Assembly: GCF_900113065.1 (NCBI RefSeq)
Contig: NZ_FOOA01000010.1
Span: 85,767 to 149,766 of the forward strand
DNA length: 64,000 bases
Direction: 5' to 3'
DNA from: Aureimonas phyllosphaerae
GTDB taxonomy: Bacteria > Pseudomonadota > Alphaproteobacteria > Rhizobiales > Rhizobiaceae
Shown: one piece after another, positions 26,569 through 37,633 of the stretch
Layout: each line of letters opens with the position of its first letter
Position numbering within the stretch: the first letter of the stretch is position 1
The notes under the pieces: generated by a model
Told to the model about the DNA's origin: nothing
What the model saw: the letters and a program-made list of their open reading frames with translations, nothing else
Databases searched by the model: none
Program-made: the position numbers and the translations under genes

Positions 26569-29500
26569 GCGAGGTGCTTCCCACCACGATCGAGGCGCAG
26601 CGCATCGCCTCCGATCCCGCACGCTCGGTCTTCGTCGCGGCGAACGCCGGATCTGGCAAGACGCACGTCCTCACCGAGCGCGTCGTGCGGCTGCTTCTGG
26701 CGGGCGCCGAGCCATCCAAGATCCTGTGCCTCACCTACACCAAGGCGGCGGCGGCCGAGATGCAGACCCGCGTCTTCGCACGCCTCTCGCACTGGGCGGT
26801 GACGGACGAGGCGACGCTGTCCAAGGCGATCGGCGATCTCGACAAGCGCGCACCGTCGCGGGAACGCCTCGCCGAGGCGCGGCGCCTCTTCGCGCGCGCG
26901 CTCGAGGCGCCGGGCGGGCTGAAGATCCAGACCATTCACGCCTTCTGCGAGGCGGTGCTCCACCAGTTTCCGCTGGAAGCCAATATCCCCGGCCATTTCG
27001 AGGTGCTGGACGACACCGAGAGTGCGCTGCTTCTTGCCGAAGCCCGGCGCATGCTGATCTCGGGTGCGCGCACGACCCCGGACGATCCCGGCGGGCAGGA
27101 CGCGGAGGACGCGGCGATCGCGCACGCCTTCGCCGATGCCCTGTCGATGGCGGGCGAATGGGGCCTCGACACGCTGCTCGGCGAGATCGTCGGGCGCCGC
27201 GACCGGCTGCGCCGGCATCTGGAAGCCGTCGGCGGCCGCGAGGCGGCCGAGGAGCGCCTGCGACGGGCGCTCGGTCTTCAGCCCGGCGAAACGGAGGCGA
27301 GCGCGCTCGGCGCGGCGATCGATCCGCCGGGCTTCGAGGACAGCTTTCGCGAGGCTCTGACTGAAGCCGCCGAGCGCAGCGGCAAGGCGACCGACGCGAA
27401 GCTCGCCGCCAAGATCGCCCTCGTCGAGAGCGCCGCAACGCCGGAGGCGCGGTTTGCCGCTCTCTGCTCGGTCGTCTTCAAGGCCGATGGCGGACGCTAC
27501 AAGGCGTCAAGCGTCGCGACCAAGGCCGTATCGGGCGCCTTCGCCGACTTCGAGGAGCGGCTGGAGACGCTCGCCGAGTTCCTGGAGGAGCGGCGCGAGC
27601 GGCTCGCCACCTTGCGCCTCGCGCGTGCGAGCGGCGCGGCCCTCACCATCGCCGAAAAGCTCGAGGCGGACTACGCGGCGCTCAAGCGCCGGCGCGGGCG
27701 GCTCGACTTCGAGGACCTGATCGTGCGCACCGCCGATCTTCTGCTACGCGCGGACGCCTCGGCCTGGGTTCATTTCAAGCTCGACCAGGGCATCGACCAT
27801 GTGCTCGTCGACGAGGCGCAGGATACGAGCCCGCGCCAGTGGCAGGTGGTGCGCCAGCTGGTCGAGGAGTTCTTCGCCGGCGCCTCGGCGAGCGTCAGGC
27901 CGCGCACGGTCTTCGCAGTCGGCGACGAGAAGCAGTCGATCTATTCGTTCCAGGGCGCCTCGCCGGAGATGTTCGACGCCGAGCGGCGCTATCTGCGCTC
28001 TCTCGCCGAGGGCGGGGACCGGCCGTTCGCGGCCGTCGAGCTTCACCAGTCCTTCCGCTCCGTGCCGGAGATCCTGCGGGCGGTGGATCAGGTCTTCGCC
28101 GACGCCGCCGACCGGCGCGGCCTCCAGTCGGAGGACGCTCCCCCCGTCCACGTCTCGACGCGCACCGCCGATCCCGGCCTGATCGAGGTCTGGCCGGTCG
28201 TCGTGCCGGCGACCGTTCCCCAGCACGAGGACTGGCTGACGCCGGTCGATCTCCAGCCGGAATCCTCGCCCGCCCATCGCCTTGCCGCGCGCATCGCAAG
28301 CCGCATCAGGGACTGGATCGGCCGTCCGATCCGCGTGAAGGGAAAGCTGAGGCCGCTCGACGCCGGCGATGTCCTGATCCTCGTTCGCAAGCGCTCCGGC
28401 TTCGTCGCGGCGATGGGCGCGGCGCTGCGGGCCGCAGGCATTCCCGCCGCGGGCGCCGACCGACTGGTGATTACCGACCACATCGCCGTCGCCGACCTCG
28501 TCGCGCTCGGGCGCACCGTGTCGAACGCCGAGGACGAGCTGTCGCTCGCCGCCGCCTTGAAAAGCCCGCTCTTCGGCTTCAGCGACGACGAACTGATGGC
28601 GCTCGCCCTGTCGCGCAAGGGCACGAAGCAGCCCGAGGCGCTCTACTTCGCGCTGCGCCGCCTCGCGCGGCCGGGCGGCGCGGAACGCGTGCCCGCCTTC
28701 GTGACGGGTGCGGCGCGCGAGCGGCTGCGCGACAAGGCCGCCCGCGCCTTCGACCGGCTGGAGGAGCTGCGCCGTCGCGCCGGCTTCGAGACCGTCTTCA
28801 CCTTCTTCGCGCGCATCCTCGGCCCCGAGGAGGGCCGCGCGAAGCTCGTCGCGCGGCTCGGCCGCGATGCCGGCGACGTGGTGGACGCGTTCCTCGATCT
28901 GGCGCTCGCCGAAGAGCAGGCGGGGCGCGGCGGACTGGAGGCGTTCCTCGCCGATCTCGCCGCCTCGCCGCCCGAAATCAAGCGCGAGATGGAGCATGGG
29001 CGCGGCGAGGTGCGTATCATGACAACGCACGCTTCCAAGGGACTGGAGGCGCCGGTAGTCTTCCTGGTCGATCCGGGCTCGGCCCCGTTCAGCCATTCGC
29101 ACGGCGCCAAGCTCATGGAATGGTCGGATATGCCCGGCCTGCCGCCCGGAATGCCGCCGGGATTTCTCTGGTGCCCGGACCTGTCGGCACGCGATGCGGC
29201 GGTCACGCGCCTGCGGGAGGCCGAACGCGCGCGCGCCGAGGACGAGTATCGCCGTCTCCTCTATGTCGGGCTGACGCGCGCGGCCGACCGGCTGGTGGTC
29301 TGCGGCCTGTCGGGCGTACGCGGGCCGGACGAGGCGTCCTGGCTGCAGAAGGTCGAGGCGGCCCTCAAGCCGCACGCGCGCGAGATCAAGGACACCGGCA
29401 CGGGCGAGACCATCGCCTGGCGCCTCGGCTCGGAACTGGAGGGGGACGCCCTTCCGCCGATAGCGGCGTCCGACGCGCCGGTCTTCCGCGCGCTCGACCT

Positions 29501-30191
29501 GTCGAAGCTTGCGCCCGAGGACCTGCCGCCGCGTCCGCTGCAGCCATCCACGGCATCGGGCGGTAGCCGGATCGAGGTCGCGGCGATGGACGACGAAGGG
29601 GCCTTGTCGGCCTCGCCGGTGCTGGGCGCGGCGGGGCGGCCCGGCACCGGCGTGCGACGCGGCCTTCTTCTCCATCGCCTCCTTCAGGCATTGCCAGACC
29701 TCGCCCCGGAGGCGCGCGAAGTGGCAGCGCATGACTTCGCCCGGCGCGAAGGCCGAGCGCTGGGCGAGGAGGAAGCCACCCGCATCGCGGGCCAGGCGCT
29801 CGCGATCCTCGACGAGCCCGCCTGCGCCCCCTTCTTCGGCCCCGGCAACCGGGCGGAGGTGGCGGTGGCTGGCGAGATCGAGCTCGGCGGGCGACGCTAT
29901 GCCGTCAGCGGTGCGATCGACCGGCTGGCGGTGACGGCGGATGCCGTTCACATCCTCGACTACAAGACGAACAGACCGTTTCCCGAATCGCTTGCCGCGG
30001 TTCCTGCCGCCCATCTCCTGCAGCTCGCGCTCTATGCCGAGATGGTGCGTCCACTCTTCAAAGGCCGACGGATCCGGGCCGCGCTCCTCTACAGCGAGGG
30101 ACCACGACTGATCGAGGTGACGGAACAGGCGATGGCCGAGGCGCTGGCCGAGCGGGCGGCCCGCAGCGCTGCGGGGGGCGCGGCGGCTTGA
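26565..30191 (+). CDS. addA: Double-strand break repair helicase-nuclease AddA
   Basis: A 1208-residue UvrD/RecB-type helicase with nuclease. Motifs: P-loop [16 protein letters not shown] (residues 25-40), motif Ia [14 protein letters not shown], motif [15 protein letters not shown], motif [17 protein letters not shown], motif [17 protein letters not shown] and motif [20 protein letters not shown]. The C-terminal nuclease shows [10 protein letters not shown]. With AddB it unwinds and trims broken ends and is the alphaproteobacterial replacement for RecBCD. It starts within the addB stop codon (ATGA). Confidence 0.95.
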   Translation: MSEVLPTTIEAQRIASDPARSVFVAANAGSGKTHVLTERVVRLLLAGAEPSKILCLTYTKAAAAEMQTRVFARLSHWAVTDEATLSKAIGDLDKRAPSRERLAEARRLFARALEAPGGLKIQTIHAFCEAVLHQFPLEANIPGHFEVLDDTESALLLAEARRMLISGARTTPDDPGGQDAEDAAIAHAFADALSMAGEWGLDTLLGEIVGRRDRLRRHLEAVGGREAAEERLRRALGLQPGETEASALGAAIDPPGFEDSFREALTEAAERSGKATDAKLAAKIALVESAATPEARFAALCSVVFKADGGRYKASSVATKAVSGAFADFEERLETLAEFLEERRERLATLRLARASGAALTIAEKLEADYAALKRRRGRLDFEDLIVRTADLLLRADASAWVHFKLDQGIDHVLVDEAQDTSPRQWQVVRQLVEEFFAGASASVRPRTVFAVGDEKQSIYSFQGASPEMFDAERRYLRSLAEGGDRPFAAVELHQSFRSVPEILRAVDQVFADAADRRGLQSEDAPPVHVSTRTADPGLIEVWPVVVPATVPQHEDWLTPVDLQPESSPAHRLAARIASRIRDWIGRPIRVKGKLRPLDAGDVLILVRKRSGFVAAMGAALRAAGIPAAGADRLVITDHIAVADLVALGRTVSNAEDELSLAAALKSPLFGFSDDELMALALSRKGTKQPEALYFALRRLARPGGAERVPAFVTGAARERLRDKAARAFDRLEELRRRAGFETVFTFFARILGPEEGRAKLVARLGRDAGDVVDAFLDLALAEEQAGRGGLEAFLADLAASPPEIKREMEHGRGEVRIMTTHASKGLEAPVVFLVDPGSAPFSHSHGAKLMEWSDMPGLPPGMPPGFLWCPDLSARDAAVTRLREAERARAEDEYRRLLYVGLTRAADRLVVCGLSGVRGPDEASWLQKVEAALKPHAREIKDTGTGETIAWRLGSELEGDALPPIAASDAPVFRALDLSKLAPEDLPPRPLQPSTASGGSRIEVAAMDDEGALSASPVLGAAGRPGTGVRRGLLLHRLLQALPDLAPEAREVAAHDFARREGRALGEEEATRIAGQALAILDEPACAPFFGPGNRAEVAVAGEIELGGRRYAVSGAIDRLAVTADAVHILDYKTNRPFPESLAAVPAAHLLQLALYAEMVRPLFKGRRIRAALLYSEGPRLIEVTEQAMAEALAERAARSAAGGAAA

Positions 30192-30319
30192 ACCGGCCGC
30201 TCCTCCCTTCTACCTATGGAGCACCCGAGACCGGCCCCAGGCGATTCCCGCGCGCCGGCTCTTTCTCGAACCATCGCGCAATGGCTTCACTCGCAGCCCT
30301 TGCGTCATCGGAGCGCCCC

Positions 30320-30640
30320 ATGGCCACCAAGAAGACCGACAGTTCCTCGTTCCAGTCCGACGTCCTGGAGGCCGGCAAGCCGGTCGTCGTCGACTTCTGG
30401 GCGGAGTGGTGCGGCCCCTGCAAGATGATCGCGCCGAGCCTCGAGGAGATTTCCGAGGAGAACGACAAGGTGTCGATCGTGAAGGTCAACATCGACGAGA
30501 ACCCGGATCTTGCCGCGCAGTTCGGCGTGCGCTCGATCCCGACGTTGATGCTCTTCAATCCCGGCCAGGAGCCGGTGGTGAAGGTCGGCGCTGCCGCCAA
30601 GAGCCAGCTTCTCGCCTGGATCAATCAGAACGCCGCCTGA
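30320..30640 (+). CDS. trxA: Thioredoxin 1
   Basis: A 106-residue thioredoxin with the redox motif [13 protein letters not shown] and the cis-proline loop [12 protein letters not shown]. General cytoplasmic protein disulfide reductase, also donor for ribonucleotide reductase and methionine sulfoxide reductases. ATG 30320 ([10 protein letters not shown]) is preferred; longer in-frame starts at 30188 and in between add unrelated residues. It lies 128 bp after addA and before a strong terminator. Confidence 0.97.
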   Translation: MATKKTDSSSFQSDVLEAGKPVVVDFWAEWCGPCKMIAPSLEEISEENDKVSIVKVNIDENPDLAAQFGVRSIPTLMLFNPGQEPVVKVGAAAKSQLLAWINQNAA

Positions 30641-30664
30641 GCCTCCGGCTCACGGCAACCAGAA

Positions 30665-30696
30665 GCCCGCGCCGCTTGCCGGTCGCGGGCTTTTTT
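30665..30696 (+). terminator. Rho-independent terminator of trxA
   Basis: GCCCGCG (30665-30671) and CGCGGGC (30684-30690) pair around a 12-base loop, followed by six Ts, 24 bases after the trxA stop. It also separates trxA from the convergent folC. Confidence 0.85.
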
Positions 30697-30705
30697 CGTG
30701 AGGTT

Positions 30706-32043
30706 TCAGCGCGGCGCGAGGCCGCTCTCGGCGAGGACGTCGCCGGCGAGATAGAGCGAGCCGCAGATCAGGAAGCGCGGGGCCGGCCCGCCGCGCCAGT
30801 GCGAGGCGACGCGGCGGATCGCCGCCGACACGTCGGCCGCCGGCTCGGCGTCGAGCCCGGCCTCCAACGCCGCGTCCGCCAGCACCACCGGGTCGACGCC
30901 GGCATCCGACGAGCGGATCGGCACGGTGAAGGCATGGCGCGCCATGCCCGCGAAGGCCTCGAAGAAGCCCTTGGGCTCCTTGGTGTTCAGCATGCCGGCG
31001 ATCAGGACCAGAGGGCGCGACACCCGCTCCTCCATGTCGGCCATCGCCTCGGCGATGACGAGGCCGGCGCCCGGATTGTGCCCGCCGTCGAGCCAGATTT
31101 CCGAGCCCTCGGGCGCCAGCGCGACCAGCGGACCGGCGGTGATGCGCTGGAGGCGGCCGGGCCACTCGGCCGCCGCAATGCCACGCTCGATCTCGGTGGC
31201 GCTCGGGCTGAAGCCGGCGGCGCGCACGGCGGCGATCGCGGTTGCGGCGTTGCCGATCTGGTGGCGGCCGGGAAGGCGCGGCAGCGCGAGGTCAAGAAGC
31301 CCGTACTCGTCCTGATAGACGAGGCGGCCGCGCTCGGAGATCGCGTGGAACTCCTGCCCATGGATGAAGACCGGCGCGCCGGTGCGCCGGGCGTGGTCGC
31401 GCAGGACCTCGAGCGCCGTCGGCTCCGTCTGCGGGCCGATCACGACGGGCGAGCCGCGCTTGAAGATGCCGGCCTTCTCGGCGGCGATCAGTTCGACGCG
31501 GTCGCCGAGGTAGGCCTGATGGTCGAGCGAGATCGAGGTGACCGCGGTCACCGCCGGGCGATCCACCACGTTGGTCGCGTCGAAGCGACCGCCGAGGCCG
31601 ACCTCGAGCAGCACGGCATCGGCTGGGTGCTCGGAGAACAGGAGAAAGGCGACGGCGCTGAGGAGCTCGAAGACGGTCAGCGTCTCGTCGCCGTTGGCGG
31701 CTGCCGCGCGCCGCACCGTCTCGGCGAGAAGCGCGTCGTCGACCAGCGCACCGCGCGCGCCCGCAGGGCCGGCCATCCGGTAGCGCTCGTGCCAGTCGAC
31801 GAGATGGGGCGAGGTATGGACGTGAACGCCCTTGCCCGCCGCTTCGAGGATCGCGCGCGCGAAGGCGACCGTCGATCCCTTGCCGTTGGTGCCGGCGACA
31901 TGGATCACCGGCGGGAGCCGATGCTGCGGCTCACTGAGGGCTGTAAGAAGCCGACGGATGCGGTCGAGGCCGAGATCGATGCCCTTCGGCATGCGCTCGT
32001 GGAGGCGGGCGATCTCGCCCGCCGCAAGGCTGGTCGCGCTCAT
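30706..32043 (-). CDS. folC: Bifunctional folylpolyglutamate / dihydrofolate synthase
   Basis: A 445-residue Mur-ligase-fold enzyme. The P-loop is HVAGTNGKGSTVAFARAIL (48-66); the family continues with HTSPHLVDWHERYRMAG, the ITSISLDHQAYLGD folate site and the WLDGGHNPGAGLVIAEAM ligase motif. It adds glutamate to dihydropteroate and to folates. It is the last gene of a minus-strand run beginning with trpF: accD lies 8 bp upstream. Confidence 0.96.
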   Translation of the reverse strand: MSATSLAAGEIARLHERMPKGIDLGLDRIRRLLTALSEPQHRLPPVIHVAGTNGKGSTVAFARAILEAAGKGVHVHTSPHLVDWHERYRMAGPAGARGALVDDALLAETVRRAAAANGDETLTVFELLSAVAFLLFSEHPADAVLLEVGLGGRFDATNVVDRPAVTAVTSISLDHQAYLGDRVELIAAEKAGIFKRGSPVVIGPQTEPTALEVLRDHARRTGAPVFIHGQEFHAISERGRLVYQDEYGLLDLALPRLPGRHQIGNAATAIAAVRAAGFSPSATEIERGIAAAEWPGRLQRITAGPLVALAPEGSEIWLDGGHNPGAGLVIAEAMADMEERVSRPLVLIAGMLNTKEPKGFFEAFAGMARHAFTVPIRSSDAGVDPVVLADAALEAGLDAEPAADVSAAIRRVASHWRGGPAPRFLICGSLYLAGDVLAESGLAPR

Positions 32044-32051
32044 CGCGCCCG

Positions 32052-32963
32052 TCAGGCCGCCGCTGCGGGTTCGGCAGACGGCGTCACCTCTTCGGCGGGC
32101 ACGGCCAACGGCGCCTTCGTCAGCACCTTGAGAAGGCGGGCGATCGTGCCCTTCAGCTCATGCCGGTGGACGACCATGTCCACCATGCCGTGCTCCATCA
32201 GGTATTCGGAGCGCTGGAACCCCTCGGGCAGCTTCTCGCGGATGGTCTGCTCGATGACGCGCGGACCGGCAAAGCCGATCAGGGCGCCGGGCTCGGCGAT
32301 GTGGACATCGCCGAGCATCGCGTAGGACGCGGTGACGCCGCCCGTCGTCGGGTTGGTGAGGACGACGATGTAGGGAAGCCCCGCCTCCTTCACCATGTCG
32401 ACGGCGACCGTCGTGCGCGGCAGTTGCATCAGCGACAGGATGCCCTCCTGCATACGCGCGCCGCCTGAGGAGGCGAAGAGCACGAGCGGGCGCGAGCGCT
32501 CCACCGCCGTCTCGGCCGCGGTGACGATCGCCTCGCCCGCCGCCATGCCGAGCGAGCCGCCCATGAAGGCGAAGTCCTGTACGGCGGCGACGATCGGCAG
32601 CGCCTCGATCGCACCGCAGGCGACGAGGACGGAATCCTCCATGCCGGTCTTGGCCTTGGAGTCCTTCAGGCGATCGACATAGCGGCGCTCGTCACGGAAC
32701 TTCAGCGGGTCGACCGGCACCTTCTCCAGCGTGATCTCCTCGAAGATCCCGTCGTCGAAGAAGGTCGTCAGCCGGTCGCGCGCGCCGATGCGCATGTGGA
32801 AGCCCGAGGACGGGATCACGAACTGGTTGGCCTCGAGGTCCTTGTGGAAGACCATCTCTCCGGTCTCGGGACACTTGATCCAGAGGTTTTCCGGCACCTC
32901 GCGCGGCTGCTGGCCGAGAAGGCTCGAAATCTTCGGGCGGACGTAGTTGGTGATCCAGTTCAC
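32052..32963 (-). CDS. accD: Acetyl-CoA carboxylase carboxyltransferase subunit beta
   Basis: A 303-residue crotonase-fold subunit of acetyl-CoA carboxylase, first step of fatty-acid synthesis. GTG 32963 gives the normal N-terminus [16 protein letters not shown]. Conserved parts are [19 protein letters not shown] and [19 protein letters not shown] (oxyanion holes) and [17 protein letters not shown]. The N-terminal zinc ribbon of E. coli AccD is degenerate: [21 protein letters not shown] keeps a single Cys of the four. It is 80 bp after trpA and 8 bp before folC, so probably cotranscribed. Confidence 0.95.
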   Translation of the reverse strand: MNWITNYVRPKISSLLGQQPREVPENLWIKCPETGEMVFHKDLEANQFVIPSSGFHMRIGARDRLTTFFDDGIFEEITLEKVPVDPLKFRDERRYVDRLKDSKAKTGMEDSVLVACGAIEALPIVAAVQDFAFMGGSLGMAAGEAIVTAAETAVERSRPLVLFASSGGARMQEGILSLMQLPRTTVAVDMVKEAGLPYIVVLTNPTTGGVTASYAMLGDVHIAEPGALIGFAGPRVIEQTIREKLPEGFQRSEYLMEHGMVDMVVHRHELKGTIARLLKVLTKAPLAVPAEEVTPSAEPAAAA

Positions 32964-33043
32964 GGGAGCCTGGTCCTTCGAAACACGTGCGGCGGGCGCG
33001 GCGCTGCGGCGGCCCGGCCTTCGACTGCTAGATGGCGGCCTTT

Positions 33044-33871
33044 TCAGGCGGCCGCAAGGCGGGCGTCCCGAAGGCCGCCGGCGAGATCGCGCACCAGCCC
33101 GGTCACGGCCTCGACCATGGCCGGCGTCCCGCCGTCCCGCGCCGCCTCGATCGCGGCGACCAGCGCCGAACCGACCACGACGCCGTCGGCGTGGCGACCG
33201 ATCGCGCCAGCCTGCTCGGCCGTGCGCACGCCGAAGCCGACGCAGACCGGAAGCGGCGTCTTCGCCTTGATGCGCCCGACGGCGGCCGCGACGGCGGTCG
33301 TGTCCGGGGCCGCGGAACCGGTGATGCCGTTGACCGAGACGTAGTAGACGAAGCCGGACGTGTTCTTCAGAACCGCCGGAAGGCGCCGCTCGTCGGTGGT
33401 CGGCGTCGCCAGGCGGATGAAGTTGAGGCCGCCTTCGATCGCCGGAAGGCAAAGCTCGCCGTCCATCTCGGGCGGCAGGTCGACGACGATCAGGCCGTCG
33501 ACGCCCGCGTTCTTCGCGTCGGCCACGAAGCGCTCGACACCGTAGATGAAGACCGGATTGTAGTAGCCCATCAGGATGATCGGCGTCGCATCGTCCTCCT
33601 GCCGGAAGGCGCGCACCGTTTCGAGCGTACGGCCGAGCGTCTCGCCGGCCTGCAGCGCACGGAGCCCCGCGCGCTGGATCGCCGGGCCGTCGGCCATCGG
33701 ATCGGAGAAGGGCATGCCGAGCTCGATCAGGTCGGCGCCGGCGCCGGGCAGCGCCCGCAGGATCTCCAGCGTCGTGCCGGCATCGGGGTCGCCCGCCATG
33801 ATGAAGGTGACGAGCGCGGGGCGTCCTTCCGCCTTCAGTGCCTCGAAGCGCGTCTCGATGCGTGTGGTCAT
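33044..33871 (-). CDS. trpA: Tryptophan synthase alpha chain
   Basis: A 275-residue TIM barrel that cleaves indole-3-glycerol phosphate and passes indole to TrpB. Catalytic Glu50 ([11 protein letters not shown]) and Asp61 ([10 protein letters not shown]) are present, with the phosphate-binding [11 protein letters not shown] and GVVVGSALV loops. It follows trpB but is separated from it by cutA, 19 bp upstream. Confidence 0.97.
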   Translation of the reverse strand: MTTRIETRFEALKAEGRPALVTFIMAGDPDAGTTLEILRALPGAGADLIELGMPFSDPMADGPAIQRAGLRALQAGETLGRTLETVRAFRQEDDATPIILMGYYNPVFIYGVERFVADAKNAGVDGLIVVDLPPEMDGELCLPAIEGGLNFIRLATPTTDERRLPAVLKNTSGFVYYVSVNGITGSAAPDTTAVAAAVGRIKAKTPLPVCVGFGVRTAEQAGAIGRHADGVVVGSALVAAIEAARDGGTPAMVEAVTGLVRDLAGGLRDARLAAA

Positions 33872-33890
33872 GGTGTGCCCCGGCCGTTCG

Positions 33891-34220
33891 TCATGAAGAT
33901 GCGATACAGGCGTCGGCGATCCATCTCAAGGTCGGCGCATCCGCCATCACGGCCTGTCCCGTGATCGCCGGCACCTCGTAGGGATGGAGCGCGCGGATCG
34001 CGCCGGCCACCGGCTCGAAGAGGTCGGCGCGCGTCTTCAGGACCAGCACGACCTCGCGCGCGCTCTCCAGCGCGCCGTTCCAGCGGTAGCGGCTCTCGAC
34101 CGGCGCTGATAGCTGCGCGCAGGCAACGAGCTGCCGGCCGAGCAGGCTGTCGGCGATCTCGCGCGCCGTCGCCTCGTCGGGACAGGCGACGGTGACGTCG
34201 AGCGCGCCGGGATGCGTCAC
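33891..34220 (-). CDS. cutA: Divalent-cation tolerance protein CutA
   Basis: A 109-residue trimeric ferredoxin-like protein. Family motifs are [27 protein letters not shown], the [23 protein letters not shown] strand and [13 protein letters not shown]. The GTG at 34218-34220 overlaps the trpB stop by 4 bp and sets the start; longer in-frame starts would run back through trpB. First linked to copper tolerance in E. coli, CutA's real function remains unsettled. It sits between trpB and trpA. Confidence 0.92.
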   Translation of the reverse strand: MTHPGALDVTVACPDEATAREIADSLLGRQLVACAQLSAPVESRYRWNGALESAREVVLVLKTRADLFEPVAGAIRALHPYEVPAITGQAVMADAPTLRWIADACIASS

Positions 34221-35440
34221 ATCTCGAGGCCCATCCGGGCCGCGATCGTGTTGACGTCCTTGTCGCCGCGCCCCGACAGGCAGAGCACGATCGACTGTTC
34301 GCGGCCCATGGTCTTCGCGAGCTTCCCGACATGGGCGAGACCGTGGGCGGATTCGAGCGCCGGGATGATGCCCTCGAGACGCGTGCACAGGTGGAAGGCG
34401 TCGACCGCTTCCTCGTCGGTCACCGGCACGTAGGTGACGCGGCCGGTGTCGCGCAGCCAGGAATGCTCGGGGCCGACGCCGGGATAGTCGAGTCCGGCCG
34501 AGATCGAGTGGCCTTCCATGATCTGCCCGGCGGCATCCTGCAGGAGGTAGGTGCGGTTGCCGTGAAGGACGCCCGGCCGCCCGCCGCTCATCGAGGAGGC
34601 GTGGCCGTTCTCGATGTGGATGCCGTGGCCGCCGGCTTCCGCGCCGTAGATCGCGACGGACGGATCGTCGAGGAAGGCGCGGAACATGCCGATGGCATTG
34701 GAGCCGCCGCCGACGCAGGCGACCACCGCGTCGGGCAGCGCGCCGGTCTCGTCCAGCATCTGCTGGCGCGTCTCGTCGCCGATCACCTGCTGGAAGTCGC
34801 GCACCATGGCGGGATAGGGATGCGGGCCGGCGGCCGTGCCGATAAGGTAGTAGGTGTCGGCGACGTTGGTGACCCAGTCGCGCAGCGCCTCGTTCATCGC
34901 GTCCTTCAGCGTGCCGGCGCCCGCCGTCACCGCCCGCACCTCGGCGCCGAGCAGCTTCATGCGGAAGACGTTGGGCTTCTGACGCTCGACGTCGGTGGCG
35001 CCCATGAAGACGACGCAGGGCATGCCGAAGCGCGCGCAGACGGTGGCCGTCGCCACGCCGTGCTGGCCGGCACCCGTCTCGGCGATGATGCGCGTCTTGC
35101 CCATGCGGCGGGCGAGCAGGATCTGGCCGAGGCAGTTGTTGATCTTGTGCGAACCGGTGTGGTTCAGTTCCTCGCGCTTGAAGTAGACACGGGCGCCGCC
35201 GAAATGCTCGGTCAGCCGCTCGGCGAAATAGAGCGGGCTTGGGCGGCCGGTGTAGTGCGTCTGCAGGTCGCCGAGCTCGGCGCGGAAGGCCGGGTCGGTC
35301 TTGGCCGTGCGATAGGCCTCCTCGAGATCGAGAATGATCGGCATCAGCGTTTCCGCGACGAAACGGCCGCCGAACTGGCCGAACAGACCGTCCTCGTCGG
35401 GCCCCACGCGGAAGGAGTTCGGGGTCGGGATCTCGGTCAT
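34217..35440 (-). CDS. trpB: Tryptophan synthase beta chain
   Basis: A 407-residue PLP enzyme joining indole and serine. The PLP lysine is Lys99 in [16 protein letters not shown]; the glycine-rich phosphate loop is [14 protein letters not shown], and the [11 protein letters not shown]-terminus is typical. The ATG overlaps the trpF stop by 4 bp, so trpF-trpB-cutA-trpA are translationally coupled in part. Confidence 0.97.
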   Translation of the reverse strand: MTEIPTPNSFRVGPDEDGLFGQFGGRFVAETLMPIILDLEEAYRTAKTDPAFRAELGDLQTHYTGRPSPLYFAERLTEHFGGARVYFKREELNHTGSHKINNCLGQILLARRMGKTRIIAETGAGQHGVATATVCARFGMPCVVFMGATDVERQKPNVFRMKLLGAEVRAVTAGAGTLKDAMNEALRDWVTNVADTYYLIGTAAGPHPYPAMVRDFQQVIGDETRQQMLDETGALPDAVVACVGGGSNAIGMFRAFLDDPSVAIYGAEAGGHGIHIENGHASSMSGGRPGVLHGNRTYLLQDAAGQIMEGHSISAGLDYPGVGPEHSWLRDTGRVTYVPVTDEEAVDAFHLCTRLEGIIPALESAHGLAHVGKLAKTMGREQSIVLCLSGRGDKDVNTIAARMGLEM

Positions 35441-36126
35441 GCGAACCTGCGCTTTTCTTCGTGAAGGGGGAGCGGGCCGGCCTCGACGGCCGCTTCGAAG
35501 GCGTCGAACAGGCGGTGGATCAGGCCGTCGTCCTTGACGCCCGGCTCGCGCTCGACGCCCGACGAGACATCGAGCCCGCGCGGCGCGACGCGCCGCACGG
35601 CGGCCTCGATCGTATCCGGGTTGATGCCGCCCGACAGCGTGAAGTCGCGGCTCTCGAGGGCGTCGAGAAGGCCCCAGTCGAAGGACACGCCGTTGCCGCC
35701 GGGAATGTTCGAGGTCTTGGGCGCGCGCGCGTCGAGAAGGATACGGTCGGCGACAGGACGGAAGCGTTCGATCTCCTCGAGATCGGCCATTGAGGTCACG
35801 GGGATCGCCTTCATCACGGTGGCCCCGGTCAACGCCTGCACCGCGGCGACGCGCGCCGCCGTCTCGGACCCGTGCAGTTGGATCACGTCGGGGCGGACGC
35901 GGGTGGCGAGCCGCTTCAGGAACTCGTCGTCGGCATCGACGGTGACGACCGTCACCAGCGCCCGGCCGCCGACATGGGCGCGCAGGCGGATCATGTCCTC
36001 GATCGAGAGGTGGCGCGGGCTGCGTTCGAAATGGACGAAGCCCACCTCCGAACAGCCGCGCGCGAGCACCGTGTCGATATGGCCTTCGGTCTTGAGGCCG
36101 CAGATCTTGATATGCGGGCGGGTCAC
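35437..36126 (-). CDS. trpF: Phosphoribosylanthranilate isomerase
   Basis: A 229-residue TIM-barrel enzyme that isomerises N-phosphoribosylanthranilate in tryptophan synthesis. The catalytic Cys lies in HIKICGLKT near the N-terminus, the general acid Asp in VTVDADDEF, and the phosphate loops in [18 protein letters not shown] 36126 gives the compact N-terminus [13 protein letters not shown] 36171 is an in-frame alternative adding 15 residues. It is the first gene of the trpFB-cutA-trpA-accD-folC run. Confidence 0.95.
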   Translation of the reverse strand: MTRPHIKICGLKTEGHIDTVLARGCSEVGFVHFERSPRHLSIEDMIRLRAHVGGRALVTVVTVDADDEFLKRLATRVRPDVIQLHGSETAARVAAVQALTGATVMKAIPVTSMADLEEIERFRPVADRILLDARAPKTSNIPGGNGVSFDWGLLDALESRDFTLSGGINPDTIEAAVRRVAPRGLDVSSGVEREPGVKDDGLIHRLFDAFEAAVEAGPLPLHEEKRRFA

Positions 36127-36217
36127 GCTGGCAGACGCTTTCGAATGCGGAAACGACGATTCAACAGGCACTTATCGCGCCGGAGACCCCACGGTGTAAA
36201 GCGCGGGGGCGTCCGGC

Positions 36218-36976
36218 TCAGGGTTCGAAGTCGAAGGCATGTAACTCCGCGCCCCGCTCCTTCAACCAGCGCCGCCCGGCCTCGGTTTCCGGGCAGAGGC
36301 TGCGGCACAGGGTCCAGAAGGCCGGCGCATGGTTCATCTCGCGAAAATGCGCCACTTCGTGGGCGGCGAGATAATCGAGGACCACCGGCGGCGCCATGAC
36401 GATGCGCCACGAAAATGCGAGCCGGCGGTCGGCCGTGCACGAACCCCAGCGGCTGGTGGTGTCCTTCAGCGTCAGCGAGCGCGGCAGGAGACCGACCGTC
36501 GTGGCATGGCGATCGACCGCCGCCTGCAGGTCGCGCCGCGCCTCCCGCTTCAGGACGTCGCGCACACGGCGCGCGAGATGCGGCAGGTCGCCGCCAACGC
36601 GCAAGGTCGCCTCCCCGCCCGCCGTCTCGAAGCGCGCGGTGCGGCAGGCCGGATCGTGCAGGAGGCGGTGAGGGACGCCGCGCACGGGCAGGAGCATTCC
36701 CGGCGCGATGCGGACGCGGCCGGGCGCCACGGTCAGGCGCTCCTCGGCCCAGCCGCGGTGGCGGTCGAGAAAGGCGAGCACCGTCCGGACGGGGGTGCGG
36801 CGCGGCACGGTGAGGCGCAGCGCGCCGCCGCCGGGCGCCAGCCGCATGATGATGCGCCGCGCGGTCGGGTGCTCGCGGACCTCGAGGCGCACCGGCCGGT
36901 CGCCGAGAACCAGCGTCTCGGGAAGGGCGGGCCTCGGCCCGCGTCCCGTCAGCCGTTCCAGGAGTCCTCGTGTCAT
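36218..36976 (-). CDS. YgjP-like zinc metallopeptidase (DUF45, SprT-like)
   Basis: A 252-residue protein. The zinc motif LAAHEVAHFREMNHAPAFW has His206, Glu207 and His210, with a third ligand His216. It is preceded by the family hallmark LKDTTSRWGSCTADRRLAFSWRIVMAP. These are the features of the YgjP/DUF45 (M48-related) family, cytoplasmic metallopeptidases of unknown substrate. ATG 36976 is chosen over an extension to 37063. It is downstream of the DUF2852 gene, but a terminator lies between them. Confidence 0.88.
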   Translation of the reverse strand: MTRGLLERLTGRGPRPALPETLVLGDRPVRLEVREHPTARRIIMRLAPGGGALRLTVPRRTPVRTVLAFLDRHRGWAEERLTVAPGRVRIAPGMLLPVRGVPHRLLHDPACRTARFETAGGEATLRVGGDLPHLARRVRDVLKREARRDLQAAVDRHATTVGLLPRSLTLKDTTSRWGSCTADRRLAFSWRIVMAPPVVLDYLAAHEVAHFREMNHAPAFWTLCRSLCPETEAGRRWLKERGAELHAFDFEP

Positions 36977-37044
36977 CGCCCGCCGCTTCGCATCGTCCCG
37001 AGCGGCTTCATACGCCGCACCCGGCGCGTCCGGCAACGCCCATG

Positions 37045-37074
37045 AAAAAGGCCGCCGGCACAATGCCGGCGGCC
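37045..37074 (-). terminator. Rho-independent terminator of the DUF2852 gene
   Basis: GGCCGCCGGCA (37050-37060) and TGCCGGCGGCC (37064-37074) form a perfect 11-bp stem with a 3-base loop; on the minus strand it is followed by five Ts (37045-37049). It lies 26 bases beyond the DUF2852 stop. Confidence 0.8.
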
Positions 37075-37100
37075 CGATCGATCGGAGAGTTTTCCGACGC

Positions 37101-37532
37101 TTAGCGGACGTCGACGAACTCGGCGTCCACCACGTCGCCCTTGCGCTTGCGCGAGGTCATGAAGCGGTCGAACTCCTCCTGGTCCTTGGCGCGGCGAAGC
37201 TCGCGCGCATAGGCCTCGAAGTCGGCGCTCATGCGGTGGAGCTTGGCGCGCTCCTCGTCGAGGCGCTTCAGCTCGGCCTCGCGCCAGTCGTCGAAGGCGA
37301 CGTTGCCGGTGCGCTCGGCCGCAAACGGCATGCGCGCGCCCGAGCGGCGGAAGGTCGCGGCGACGCTGTCGGTCGCCCGGCCGACGTCGCGGCGGAAGAC
37401 CTCGAGGCGGTCGCCCCAGAGAATGTAGGCGATCATGGCCAGGCCGAGCGGCCAGTACACGATGAAGCCCAGAACCATCAGCGCGATCGTAGCCGGCGTC
37501 CAGGCGGGACGGATCAAAGCTTGTGACGTCAT
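37101..37532 (-). CDS. DUF2852 family membrane protein
   Basis: A 143-residue protein with one clear hydrophobic segment (about residues 12-38, PATIALMVLGFIVYWPLGLAMIAYILWG) and a charged, helical cytoplasmic tail containing FDDWREAELKRLDEERAKLHRM and a basic end (MTSRKRKGD). This is DUF2852, restricted to alphaproteobacteria and of unknown function. ATG 37532 (MTSQALIRPAW) matches family N-termini better than 37547. Confidence 0.85.
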   Translation of the reverse strand: MTSQALIRPAWTPATIALMVLGFIVYWPLGLAMIAYILWGDRLEVFRRDVGRATDSVAATFRRSGARMPFAAERTGNVAFDDWREAELKRLDEERAKLHRMSADFEAYARELRRAKDQEEFDRFMTSRKRKGDVVDAEFVDVR

Positions 37533-37633
37533 GTCGGTGTCCATCAACCAGTGCCCATGGGAAGCGGGCGAGGATCCCGCTTCATGAGATGGTGACGGAT
37601 TTCTTTCGCTTCAACGCAAGACGACGTGAGACG

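Noticed and set aside
23221..26622. 1133-codon minus-strand open frame
   Set aside because: It lies opposite addB, has Arg/Gly/His-rich low-information translation and no domain; high GC leaves antisense frames open.
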